Source: an uncultured Verrucomicrobiota bacterium (GTDB lineage: Bacteria > Verrucomicrobiota > Kiritimatiellia > CAIVKH01). From it: 64,000 nt of DNA. Position numbers and translations under genes: made by a program. The stretch's first letter is position 1. Each line of letters starts with the position of its first letter. The DNA is taken from positions 1-64,000 of the forward strand of contig CALMUP010000051.1 in the NCBI GenBank assembly GCA_937872895.1. The letters are read 5' to 3'. Positions 49,915 to 59,024 of the stretch are shown one piece after another. The notes under the pieces were generated by a model. The model was not told the origin of the DNA. It did no database searches and saw only the letters and a program-made list of their open reading frames with translations.

Positions 49915-50835
49915 ATGGAACTGCGCCATCTCCGCTACTTCGTCGCCGTGGCCGAGGAGCTTCATTTTGGACGCGCCGCGGCGCGCCTGCACATCGCCCA
50001 ACCGCCGTTGAGCCAGCAAATCCAGGCCTTCGAGCGCGAACTGGGGGTGGTCCTGTTCAACCGGTCGCGGCGGCACGTGGAGTTGACCGACGCGGGGCGC
50101 ATGCTGCTGCCGGAGGCGCGGGCGACGCTGGCGCAGGCGGGGCGGGCGGAGGAGATGGCACGGGCGGCGGCAGCGGGCACGCGCGGGCGGCTGGTCATCG
50201 GCTTCGTGACCTCGTCGGGCTACACGGTGCTGCCGCGCGCGGTGCGGCAGTTCCGCGCCGCGCACCCGGGCATTGAACTCGTGTTGCACGATATGATCCC
50301 CGCGCGTCAATTGGAGTCGCTGGAGCGGGGCGAGATCGACATCGGCCTGATGCGGCCACCGATCCTGCATCCCGACATGCACCATGCCCGGATCCTGGAG
50401 GAACCGATGGTGGCGGCCTTGCCGCACGACCACCGGCTGGCCCGCCGCCGCTGGATCCACCTGCGCGACCTGCAACCGGATCCGTTCATCCTGTTCCCGC
50501 GGCGGCACGGCCCGGGGTTGTACGATGTCATCACGGCGGCCTGCCGCGAAGCGGGGTTCACCTGTTCGCCGGCCTTCGAGCCGAACGACATGCCGTCGGT
50601 CCTCGCCCATGTGGCGGCCGGCCTGGGCGTCTCCATCGTGCCCGAGTCGATGGTTGCCTTTCACACCGAACTGATCGTGTACCGTCGGATCCGCACCCCC
50701 GCCATGCGGGTCGCGCTGGAGCTGGTCTGGGCGCGGCAGCGCCTATCCACCGCGGCGGCGGCGTTTCGCGACGTGGCGGGCTCGGTGGGCCGCGGCTGCC
50801 GGATCTTCCTGGAACAGCGCACCCGGCCTTCCTGA
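49915..50835 (+). CDS. LysR-type transcriptional regulator
   Basis: A 306-residue LTTR. The winged HTH is MELRHLRYFVAVAEELHFGR, then AAARLHIAQPPLSQQIQAFE and LGVVLFNRSRRHVELTDAGR. The effector domain begins GRLVIGFVTSSGYTVLPRAV. BenM/CatM-like in feel, which fits aromatic or electrophile sensing. It is divergent from pirin-DoxX-azoreductase and has the AT-rich palindromes between, the standard arrangement for regulating that operon. Confidence 0.92.
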   Translation: MELRHLRYFVAVAEELHFGRAAARLHIAQPPLSQQIQAFERELGVVLFNRSRRHVELTDAGRMLLPEARATLAQAGRAEEMARAAAAGTRGRLVIGFVTSSGYTVLPRAVRQFRAAHPGIELVLHDMIPARQLESLERGEIDIGLMRPPILHPDMHHARILEEPMVAALPHDHRLARRRWIHLRDLQPDPFILFPRRHGPGLYDVITAACREAGFTCSPAFEPNDMPSVLAHVAAGLGVSIVPESMVAFHTELIVYRRIRTPAMRVALELVWARQRLSTAAAAFRDVAGSVGRGCRIFLEQRTRPS

Positions 50836-50889
50836 ATCTTGCCAAGGCGACGGTGCCGGATCATACTGCCGTGACATGACGAGGTACCC

Positions 50890-52284
50890 ATGAGCAAGCC
50901 CACCGCCGGTCCGTCCCTTCCGTTCCTGCTGATGATCGCCGGCACTGCCGCGCTGGGCGGGTTCCTCTTCGGCTTCGACACGGCGGTGATCAACGGCGCG
51001 GTCATCGCGCTGGAGACGACCTTCAACGCCACCCCGTGGGTCATCGGCCTTTCGGTGTCGCTGGCCCTGCTCGGTTCGGCGGTCGGGGCCTTCGCGGCCG
51101 GACCGCTGGCCGACCGGTACGGACGGATCCGCTGCATGGTGACCGCCTCGGTGTTGTTCACCATCAGCGCCCTCGGGTCGGGATTGCCGGTGACGATCTG
51201 GGACTTCATCCTCTGGCGCATCGTCGGCGGCATGGCGGTCGGGGCGGCCAGCGTGATCGCCCCGGCCTACATCGCCGAGGTGTCGCCGGCGCACCTGCGC
51301 GGACGGCTCGGATCGCTGCAGCAACTGGCCATCGTGATCGGCATCTTCATCTCGTTGCTCAGCAATTTCGCGATTGCGCGGGCGGCCGGCTCGGCCGAGG
51401 CGCCGTTCTGGTTCGGGTTCACCGCGTGGAAGTGGATGTTCTGGATGGAGATGATCCCGGCGGTCGTGTACGGCCTCGCCGCGATGCGCATTCCGGAATC
51501 GCCGCGGTACCTGGTGGCCCGCGGCCGGATCGACGAGGCCCGGACCGTGCTGGTGCGGGTGCTGGGCGGGGATGTCGATCACAAGATCGAGGAGATCCGG
51601 CAGAGTTTGCGCAGCGACACCCCGCCGTCGTTCCGCGACCTGCGCGGCAAGCTGGGCCTATTGCCGGTGGTGTGGATCGGCATCGGCCTGTCCGCCTTCC
51701 AGCAGTTCGTTGGCATCAACGTCATCTTCTATTACGGCAGCGCATTGTGGCGGGCGGTCGGATTCTCCGAGCACCATGCCCTGGCCCTGAACGTGGTGAC
51801 CGGGTTGACCAACATCCTCACCACGCTGGTGGCGATCGCCACGGTGGACCGGTTTGGCCGGCGGCCACTGCTGCTCATCGGTTCACTCGGCATGGCGGTG
51901 ACCCTCGGCACGATGGCCACGGTGTTCGCCGGGGCACCGCTTGATGCCGCCGGCTCGCCGGTGCTGGAAGGAAACGCGGCGTGGGCGGCCCTGATCGCGG
52001 CCAACCTGTACATCTTCTTCTTCGGTGCGTCGTGGGGGCCGGTGGTCTGGGTCCTGCTCGGCGAGATGTTCAACAACCGGATCCGCGCCGCCGCGCTCGC
52101 CGTCGCCGCCTCGGCCCAGTGGGTGGCCAACTTCATCGTGTCCACGACCTTCCCGCCCCTCTCCAAGGGCCTCGGCCTCGGTGCAGCCTACGCCTTCTAT
52201 ACGGCCTGCGCGGCGCTCTCCTTCGTGTTCGTCCTGACCCTGGTCAAGGAAACCAAAGGCCGCGAACTCGAGCAGATGGAGTGA
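50890..52284 (+). CDS. Sugar porter family MFS transporter
   Basis: A 464-residue 12-helix symporter. Sugar-porter motifs: GGFLFGFDTAVINGAV in helix 1, AGPLADRYGRIR in loop 2-3, RIVGGMAVGAASVIAPAYIA then EVSPAHLRGRLGSLQQL, PESPRYLV in the central loop, FQQFVGINVIFYYGS in helix 7, and VDRFGRRPLLLIGS. Proton-linked uptake of a hexose or pentose is expected. It follows the LysR gene by about 55 bases. Confidence 0.93.
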   Translation: MSKPTAGPSLPFLLMIAGTAALGGFLFGFDTAVINGAVIALETTFNATPWVIGLSVSLALLGSAVGAFAAGPLADRYGRIRCMVTASVLFTISALGSGLPVTIWDFILWRIVGGMAVGAASVIAPAYIAEVSPAHLRGRLGSLQQLAIVIGIFISLLSNFAIARAAGSAEAPFWFGFTAWKWMFWMEMIPAVVYGLAAMRIPESPRYLVARGRIDEARTVLVRVLGGDVDHKIEEIRQSLRSDTPPSFRDLRGKLGLLPVVWIGIGLSAFQQFVGINVIFYYGSALWRAVGFSEHHALALNVVTGLTNILTTLVAIATVDRFGRRPLLLIGSLGMAVTLGTMATVFAGAPLDAAGSPVLEGNAAWAALIAANLYIFFFGASWGPVVWVLLGEMFNNRIRAAALAVAASAQWVANFIVSTTFPPLSKGLGLGAAYAFYTACAALSFVFVLTLVKETKGRELEQME

Positions 52285-52318
52285 GGGACGGAGGGTTGGA
52301 GCTGCGGAACGTATCGCC

Positions 52319-52340
52319 AGCGGCTTGAGGGCAAGCCGCT
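52319..52340. terminator. Hairpin between convergent genes
   Basis: AGCGGCTTG pairs with CAAGCCGCT around a four-base loop, between the stops of the sugar porter and the CsgG-like gene. There is no T-run on either side, so it would be a weak or factor-helped bidirectional terminator. Confidence 0.5.
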
Positions 52341-52372
52341 CCGAAGGCAATGCCTAGCCTTCCTTGCCACGT

Positions 52373-55300
52373 TCATTTCGCCGGCACAACCGGTGCAACC
52401 TCATACAACCCGTTTGCATAGCACCTGGTAATCCACAACGACCCATTCATCAAAACGGCATCATCAACGCCATCACTGGCAAACTGAAACGGCATTCCAT
52501 GATCGACACCAAACCGGATGTATGCGCCGGTTGCGCGGTCAAAGCGGTGTAACCCTCCGTCAACCATCTGAACGACCGGAGTGCCTCCAAACCAGACGTA
52601 CGAGCCATCCTCGACTACAAAACGCACCAAGTACGGATCTTCCGGCTCTTTTGTCCATACGGCAGCATAGTCCTGGGGATTCTCCTGATGGCGATCAGCC
52701 AAGGCAAACGGAGCGAGCTCCCGACGCCTGGCCGAGATCCATACACCGCTGGGCCCACCGAACAAGTTACCAACGGGTGCTTTATTAAAATACGTCCACT
52801 CCCCCGAAACCGAATGCAGCCGGTATGCTCCACGCGAAAGCTCCGTCTTGAACCATATATAGGGTTCATCAACAACGATGCTACGCATCACGTCCTTCGG
52901 GGCATTCATTGCATCCAAAATCCGGACATCTCCGCTTCGCGAAACTTCAACCACGCCGCACGCGCCGGGCTCGCCAACCAAGGCATACAGCCGTCCCTTG
53001 CTTGCCGCCATCACCATGATTCGATCGCTGGGCAGCCCATTGGACACGGACCAGTGCTTCCACTGGTCCAGCAACGGGTCATAGCTCCACAATCCACCAC
53101 TCTTCAGCCCGACCCACAGTGTTTTCTCATCGTATTCCAGATCCCATATCCAGTCGGTAAACGTCTTGTTGAACGTCCGCCATTCGTCGGTTGCAGGATC
53201 AAACATGCCAACCTGCTTTTTCCTGATGGTGCCCCAGATCACGCCATCACCGGCGACAAGCATGGTGGCTGGTATGGAAAGCCCATTTTTGTCGAGGATT
53301 TCGCGAACTCGAATAACGCCGGCATGCTCCGATCGGACTCCACCTAGTTCTTGAACATGGTCCATCAGGGTTGATTTGTAATTGGACGAGGCATGTCGCT
53401 TCAACCCATCCATATAGCTGGATACGGCGTCATCCTTTCGACCGACCTGTTCGAGGGCCTGACCCATTAACAGCGAGCGTTTGGCATAGTTGTTGTCCGA
53501 ATTTCGTGGCACTACCTGCATCGATTTCAGGATCGTGATGGCGCCGGCCGGATCACCCGATTCCAATTGGAGTTGGGCTGCCGATAACAGAACCCACTCC
53601 CTCCGCTGGACCTCACTGCCCCCATCCTGCCCCTCCAATGACCGGGCAGCTTTCACATACCACTCGGCGGCATCGGCCATGGCTCCCTTCGATTCGTGGT
53701 AAAAGGCCATCCCCAGTTGGCCAAAATGCACGGCATAAGGATCCGTCGAGGCCATACAAGCTTGCAAATCCGCCAGCATGTCACTGGCGTAGGCCTCCTG
53801 CATCATCGCAAACCGTATCATGGACTTGGCGACATTCCATGACGCCTCCATGCGAGCGCTGTTCCAGGCCGAACCCTTGGTGTTGATATCATGCGCCATC
53901 CCCCTCAGCAGCCTGCGGATGGAGGCAAGATCACCAACTTTCTCGTAGTACGTGATGGCGTACGTGGGATAGCGGCCCGCCTCCCGAAGATCAGGATTGT
54001 TCGCCAAATGTGCCCCGGCCATTTCATAGGCCCGAGCGGCTTGAGCTTCGCGGCCGGAAACAAGTTCCCCCGACGCATCAAAATTGACCCGGGCAAGGGC
54101 CTGTGCGGCCAGGGTGGCGAATGCCGATTCAGGATCCAATCGGATGACCTGCGTGAGCAACTCCATCGCCCGATCCTGCTGGCCGCGCTTGACATCCAGT
54201 CCCAGCACACACCCCAACAGATACATCGCTCCCGTGTGGTTCGGATTCACGAAGAGAATCTGCTCCAGCCGATTGACACTGACACGAACAACATGGTCAT
54301 TGAGCGCCCCGGGAGGGATGGCGGCCACGGCAACCGCCCGGTTAAACATGGTTTCTCCGGGGTATTCAAAACGATACCGCCCTCTTGTCACGGGATTGAC
54401 CATTTCGAGCCTGGCCAACGCATTCATCACCTCGTTCATCAAGCGGGCCTCTTCCCCCTGATCGCTCCTCCGTGCGACCTCATGTACATCGGCACCGACA
54501 AACTTCCTGGCCACCAACGAGATCTCCCGGGAGACCTGCCCGACGAGCGGAAACAGGTTGGTCATCGGACCCAGGTACAACCCTTCATGAACGACGCGTC
54601 CATCGGCATCGCGCAGCGTCGTTTGGACCTCGATCATCACCATGTTGTCCTGGTTCTTCTCGCGAAAATCACCGGCGAGGATCAAGGTTGACTGGCGCGA
54701 CGGCAACACCGCGGGGTCAATGCCGGCCATGAAACCGCCATACATCCATTCGATCTCCTCCAGCAGCTGCTGCATGGAGGAGCGCTGAAGCACGCGCAGA
54801 CCACCCAAGTTTATCAATTCGCTGGTCAACAGGCCCGGCAAGGCCTCCTCAAGGAAACGGGATCGCATGAATCCTGCTTGCGCATTAAATGGAGCAACCG
54901 CGATGGTTGCGGCCATGTTGCCACCGGTTCGAATCGATTGGTGCGTGATTTGCGCCAGCTCCTCCGCGACGGAATCAGCCGTGCGATCACGAATCCCTAC
55001 GGAGCCCACGCCCTTGATCACACCCGTCACCGACTCCACGACACGCACATGTATCAGGGTTTGCTGATGATGCTGCTCGATTCCAACAATCAGCACGTAG
55101 TCGGCCTTGATCAACCGGCCCATCGATAGGGTGTCCATGTCGCCGGACAAAGGAGACGCCGTGATGCCCTGCTCGGCCATCAGCGCATCCACCATTCGTC
55201 GCTCAACGATTGAATAGCCGCCAAAACACCCGAGCTCGACCTCCATAAGCTCCATGATCGCCAGAAGGGTCGATTCCGATTGACCGGAAACGGTTGTGCC

Positions 55301-55441
55301 TTGATCGCGAACGAGGGCGATCGTTGCGGCCAGGCCTGACGACATGGCAACACCAAACCACAGCAACAGCAGTAAACAGACACGGCAACTGGATTGTATC
55401 CAGCAGCAACAAGAAAAGCCGACCCGAGAATCAACGTTCAT
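52373..55441 (-). CDS. Large exported protein: CsgG-like domains, TPR and beta-propeller
   Basis: A 1022-residue protein with an N-terminal hydrophobic signal (CLLLLLWFGVAMSSGLAA). Residues about 38-320 hold two CsgG/FlgO-like domains (ATIALVRDQGTTVSGQSEST, with SIVERRMVDALMAEQGI; and a second starting ATIAVAPFNAQ with LRVLQRSSMQQLLEEIEWMY). The middle, about 330-720, is helical and TPR-like. The end, about 740-1010, has repeated propeller-blade strands such as DWIWDLEYDEKTLWVGLKSG and YVWFGGTPVVQMVDGGLHRF. Likely envelope-associated, perhaps scaffolding or sensing; no enzyme motif is seen. Confidence 0.78.
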   Translation of the reverse strand: MNVDSRVGFSCCCWIQSSCRVCLLLLLWFGVAMSSGLAATIALVRDQGTTVSGQSESTLLAIMELMEVELGCFGGYSIVERRMVDALMAEQGITASPLSGDMDTLSMGRLIKADYVLIVGIEQHHQQTLIHVRVVESVTGVIKGVGSVGIRDRTADSVAEELAQITHQSIRTGGNMAATIAVAPFNAQAGFMRSRFLEEALPGLLTSELINLGGLRVLQRSSMQQLLEEIEWMYGGFMAGIDPAVLPSRQSTLILAGDFREKNQDNMVMIEVQTTLRDADGRVVHEGLYLGPMTNLFPLVGQVSREISLVARKFVGADVHEVARRSDQGEEARLMNEVMNALARLEMVNPVTRGRYRFEYPGETMFNRAVAVAAIPPGALNDHVVRVSVNRLEQILFVNPNHTGAMYLLGCVLGLDVKRGQQDRAMELLTQVIRLDPESAFATLAAQALARVNFDASGELVSGREAQAARAYEMAGAHLANNPDLREAGRYPTYAITYYEKVGDLASIRRLLRGMAHDINTKGSAWNSARMEASWNVAKSMIRFAMMQEAYASDMLADLQACMASTDPYAVHFGQLGMAFYHESKGAMADAAEWYVKAARSLEGQDGGSEVQRREWVLLSAAQLQLESGDPAGAITILKSMQVVPRNSDNNYAKRSLLMGQALEQVGRKDDAVSSYMDGLKRHASSNYKSTLMDHVQELGGVRSEHAGVIRVREILDKNGLSIPATMLVAGDGVIWGTIRKKQVGMFDPATDEWRTFNKTFTDWIWDLEYDEKTLWVGLKSGGLWSYDPLLDQWKHWSVSNGLPSDRIMVMAASKGRLYALVGEPGACGVVEVSRSGDVRILDAMNAPKDVMRSIVVDEPYIWFKTELSRGAYRLHSVSGEWTYFNKAPVGNLFGGPSGVWISARRRELAPFALADRHQENPQDYAAVWTKEPEDPYLVRFVVEDGSYVWFGGTPVVQMVDGGLHRFDRATGAYIRFGVDHGMPFQFASDGVDDAVLMNGSLWITRCYANGLYEVAPVVPAK

Positions 55442-55680
55442 CCAACACCTCCCGTGTCAGGATACTGGATCGATCGTGTAAATCCAATACAGCAATCGGA
55501 ATGATCAAAACACGATGAAACGTCCCTTCGCGGACTCGTCAAGGATGTCCCCGTCGCATCTCGCGACGAGCCGATGGGGCCTCTACCGCTTGAGCGTCTG
55601 TGTACGGTGCGCCTGACCGGTCAAGGAAACCGTGCGCCCCTGTTTTTGGTGTTGAGCCCGCCCTTCGACTTCGCTCAGGG

Positions 55681-55737
55681 CATTCGACGCGGATGGCCCG
55701 CCATGAGCAAGCGGAACGGAGTGGAGCGCGTCGAATG
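55681..55737. repeat. Inverted repeat next to tRNA-Ser
   Basis: CATTCGACGCG (55681-55691) and CGCGTCGAATG (55727-55737) are exact complements around 35 bases, ending two bases before the tRNA gene. The lead CTTCGACTTCGCTCAGGGC upstream is a common bacterial intergenic repeat phrase by my recollection. From 55442 to 55680 I see no gene. Confidence 0.65.
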
Positions 55738-55738
55738 G

Positions 55739-55825
55739 CGGAGGGGGTGGGATTCGAACCCACGGTGGACTTGCGCCCACGACAGTTTTCAAGACTGTAG
55801 CCATAAACCACTCGGCCACCCCTCC
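55739..55825 (-). tRNA. tRNA-Ser (anticodon UGA)
   Basis: An 87-base tRNA on the minus strand. Acceptor GGAGGGG pairs with CCCCTCC. The anticodon arm ACAGT-CTTGAAA-ACTGT gives anticodon TGA, reading UCA. A long variable arm (CGTGGGCGCAAGTCCACC region) is typical of Ser, and the T-loop is GGGTTCGAATCCC. No CCA is encoded. Confidence 0.96.
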
Positions 55826-55933
55826 GTCAAAGACGTTCCGATCCTACGATAGTCCCGGCCGGAGCGACAAGAAAAGTCCTGCCGGGTCGAGTCGCCGGTT
55901 GCCCGTCCGGTTGGACTGGATTATCGTCCGGGC

Positions 55934-56779
55934 ATGAATGTGTTGATTGCCGGATGCGGATACGTCGGGGTGCGGGCCGCGGCCTTGCTGCACGCCCAGG
56001 GCCATGCGGTGTGGGCGCTGCGCCGCTCGCCGGGCGATCCCCTTCCCTTCCTGCGCTGGGTGCAGGGCGATCTGACCGCCGGCACCCGCCTTAACCTGCC
56101 CGATGCCATCGATGCGGTGATCCTGGCCGCCGGCTTGCGGCGCGATACGGACGACCGCTACCAGGCGCTGCTGGTGGATGGCTACGGGCGTTTGCTCCAC
56201 ACCCTGTATGGCCGTGCGTTACCGCCCGGTCGCTGCGTGATGGTGTCCACCACCGGGGTCTTTGCCGAAGCGGACGGCGGCCGGGTGACCGAGGCATCGC
56301 CGGTGGACGGCGACCGTTCCCCGGCACGGTACTACCTCGGCGGCGAAGCGCTGGTCGATGCCCTGACCGGCCGTCATGCCGTCGTGCGCCTCTCCGGCAT
56401 CTACGGCCCGGAGCGGCACCGTTTGATCCGCGAGGTGCGCGAAGGCCGCGCGGTGCGCATTCCACCACCGCCGCACTTCCTGAACCAGATCCACGCCGCG
56501 GATGCCGCGGGGGCGCTGGTGCACGTGCTGCACCTGGACACGCCCTCGGCGTGCTACATCGCGAGCGACACCGAACCGGCCGACCGGAACGACGTGCTGG
56601 CCTGGCTGGCCGACCAACTGGGCACCGGCCCGTTGCCGTTGAGCAAGGATCCAGCCGACCGCCCCGGCCGGCGCTCCGGCAACAAACGCTGCGACAGCGC
56701 GCAACTCGTCGCCAGCGGCTACACCTTCCGCTACCCGACCTACCGCGAAGGCTACCGCGCCCTGCTCCGCGAAGCCTGA
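55934..56779 (+). CDS. NAD-dependent epimerase-like protein (YeeZ type SDR)
   Basis: A 281-residue atypical extended SDR. MNVLIAGCGYVGVRAAALLH is the nucleotide motif; GRCVMVSTTGVFAEADGGRV holds the active-site strand; RYYLGGEALVDAL stands where YxxxK would be, but with no Lys four residues after the Tyr; VVRLSGIYGPERHRLI is the next family block. YeeZ-like proteins share this altered active site and have no assigned substrate. Confidence 0.82.
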   Translation: MNVLIAGCGYVGVRAAALLHAQGHAVWALRRSPGDPLPFLRWVQGDLTAGTRLNLPDAIDAVILAAGLRRDTDDRYQALLVDGYGRLLHTLYGRALPPGRCVMVSTTGVFAEADGGRVTEASPVDGDRSPARYYLGGEALVDALTGRHAVVRLSGIYGPERHRLIREVREGRAVRIPPPPHFLNQIHAADAAGALVHVLHLDTPSACYIASDTEPADRNDVLAWLADQLGTGPLPLSKDPADRPGRRSGNKRCDSAQLVASGYTFRYPTYREGYRALLREA

Positions 56780-56843
56780 ACATTCCGTTCCGCAAAACGG
56801 GATTGGCAGGTTCCGGCGAAAGGCGCATGATCACCCATAACGC

Positions 56844-58502
56844 GTGACGTTTGACTTCCAGATCCCCCTCGCCACCGCGGCAGGCGCTGGCCACGGGGGT
56901 GCGATGACCGCAGCGATGGCCACGTTCATCCTGCAACTGGCCATCGTCATGATTGCCGCCAAACTCGGCGGCTTGCTGGTCAGCCGCGTCCTGAAACTTC
57001 CCGATGTGATCGGCGAACTCGGTGCCGGCATGGTCATTGGCCCCTATGCCCTGGGCGGTTGGTCCCTGTTCGGCCTGCCCGCGCTGTTCCCGCCCACCGG
57101 CGAGATCATCAACATCAGCCCACCCCTTTACGGATTGTCCACGGTCGCATCGGTGCTGTTGCTGTTCATGGCCGGCCTCGAGACCAACCTGAAGCTGTTC
57201 CTGCGGTACTCCACCGCCGGCATCGTGGTCGGCGTGGGAGGCGTGGTGTTCTCCTTCGGCCTCGGCGCAGCGTGTGCGGTCTGGTTCGGAGTCGCGGAAC
57301 ACCTGATGGATCCCGGAGCGCTCTTCCTCGGCGTGATCTCGACGGCAACTTCGGTCGGCATCACCGCCCGCATTCTCGCCGAACGGCGCAAGACCGACAC
57401 GCCGGAAGGCGTAACCATCATGGCCGCAGCGGTGCTGGACGATGTGCTGGGCATCGTATTGCTCGCGGTGGTGGTCGGCATGGCACACCTCGATGGATCG
57501 GACAGCGGGACCATCGCCTGGGGTGAAATCGGCTGGGTCGCCATCAAGGCGTTCGGCTTCTGGCTGGTCTGCACCGCGTTGGGCATCCTGCTCGCCCGCC
57601 GCATTTCCGGGGTGCTGAAGACGTTCCGCTCGCCGGCGGCGATCACCACCATCGCCTTCGGTCTCGCCCTGCTGCTCGCCGCGCTGTCCGAAAAGTCCGG
57701 CCTGGCCATGATCATCGGGGCCTATATCATGGGGCTTTCGCTCTCGACCACCGACCTCGCGCAATTCCTCCAGGAGCAACTCAAGGGGTTCTACAACCTG
57801 GTGGTGCCGGTGTTCTTCTGCATCATGGGCATGCTGGTGGATGTCACCCTCCTACCCGCCGTGCTTGGCATCGGCTTGGCTTATACGGCCCTGGCTACGG
57901 CATCAAAGGTGTTCGGATGCGGCCTGCCTTCGCTCATGACGGGATTCAATCTGCGCGGTGCGGCGCGCATCGGCATCGGCATGCTGCCGCGCGGCGAGGT
58001 TTCACTGATCATCGCGGGCATGGGTCTTTCCGCCGGGGTCATTGACGCCGGCATCTTCAGCACGGCCATCATGATGACCGTGCTGACCACATTGATTGCG
58101 CCACCGTTGCTGGTGCGAGCCTTTCAGGGTTCATCCGGCGTGCGCGACGGAACAACACGGGATGATGCGGACGAGCGCACCTATCCGATGACCTTTCCCT
58201 CGCCGGATATCGCGGAGTTCGTGCATGCGCGGATCATCAAGGCCTTCCACCGCGAGGAGTTCTTCGTGCATACCCTGCACGAGGACCACCATCACCACCA
58301 GATTCGCAAGGACGACATTGCCGCGTCAATCCGACTCGAGGAGGACACCATCACGCTGGTGATGTCCGAACGCAGCGAACACGTGGTGCGCTTCATCGTG
58401 CTGGAGGAACTGCTCGCGATGGAGGATGTGTTCGAGGCCTGCAAACACGTGAATGGCATGCAGGCGATGGGCAACCAGTTGCTGTCCGACCTGTACCGTT
58501 GA
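56844..58502 (+). CDS. CPA2-type cation/proton antiporter
   Basis: A 552-residue membrane protein starting at GTG 56844. About 12-13 helices of the Na+/H+ exchanger domain: LPDVIGELGAGMVIGPYALG, VLLLFMAGLETNLKLFLRYS, FLGVISTATSVGITARILAE, and AAVLDDVLGIVLLAVVVGMA with the paired Asp of the ion site. A cytoplasmic tail follows, with ADERTYPMTFPSPDIAEF, a His-rich stretch (EDHHHHQIR) and a small regulatory-like domain. Exchange of Na+ or K+ for protons is expected. Confidence 0.9.
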   Translation: MTFDFQIPLATAAGAGHGGAMTAAMATFILQLAIVMIAAKLGGLLVSRVLKLPDVIGELGAGMVIGPYALGGWSLFGLPALFPPTGEIINISPPLYGLSTVASVLLLFMAGLETNLKLFLRYSTAGIVVGVGGVVFSFGLGAACAVWFGVAEHLMDPGALFLGVISTATSVGITARILAERRKTDTPEGVTIMAAAVLDDVLGIVLLAVVVGMAHLDGSDSGTIAWGEIGWVAIKAFGFWLVCTALGILLARRISGVLKTFRSPAAITTIAFGLALLLAALSEKSGLAMIIGAYIMGLSLSTTDLAQFLQEQLKGFYNLVVPVFFCIMGMLVDVTLLPAVLGIGLAYTALATASKVFGCGLPSLMTGFNLRGAARIGIGMLPRGEVSLIIAGMGLSAGVIDAGIFSTAIMMTVLTTLIAPPLLVRAFQGSSGVRDGTTRDDADERTYPMTFPSPDIAEFVHARIIKAFHREEFFVHTLHEDHHHHQIRKDDIAASIRLEEDTITLVMSERSEHVVRFIVLEELLAMEDVFEACKHVNGMQAMGNQLLSDLYR

Positions 58503-59024
58503 CGGCCGTTCAGCCGGCCTTCACCACCCCATCCGCGAAATCCGCGGTTCCATCTCCCCGCTCCCCTCTGCGTCCTCGGCGAACTCTGCGGTTCCATCCT
58601 TCCGGTTCCGCCTTCAGCGGTTTAACCGCAGAAATCGCAGAGATCGCAGAAGGGGAACGTTATCATCCTAAAACAACCAAACACCAAACGCTCACATCCC
58701 CATCCGCGTCCTCCGCGATATCCGCGGTTCCATCTCCCCTCTCCCCTCTGCGGCCTCCGCGAACTCTGCGGTTCCATCCTTCCGGTTCCGCCTTCAGCGG
58801 TTTAACCGCAGAAAACGCAGAGCTCGCAGAAGGGGGAATGTTTATCATCCAAAACGACCAAGCACCTAAAACGGGTACATCCACTGACCCATCCGCGCCA
58901 TTCGCGAAATCCGCGGTTCAATTTCCCCGACCCCTCTGCGTCCTCGGCAAAATCCGCGGTTCAATCTCCCCGCCCCCCTCTGCGGCACCCGCGATCTCCG
59001 CGGTTCCGACTTCTGAACCCGGGT
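58503..59024. repeat. Tandem repeat block of 'TCCGCGGTTCCATC' units
   Basis: Two long units of about 180 bases (58540-58720 and 58720-58900) share the same phrase order: CCGCGGTTCCATCTCCCC, CTCTGCGGTTCCATCCTTCC, GGTTCCGCCTTCAGCGG, then TTTAACCGCAGAAA with GCAGAGNTCGCAGAAGG, then ATCATCC. Shorter phrases run on to 59015. CTTCAGCGGTTTAACCGC is partly self-complementary. The wording is related to the 4.3-7.1 kb repeats. No gene. Confidence 0.8.

Noticed and set aside
55574-55852. Open frames across the tRNA-Ser gene
   Set aside because: They overlap a complete tRNA and an inverted repeat; no coding support.
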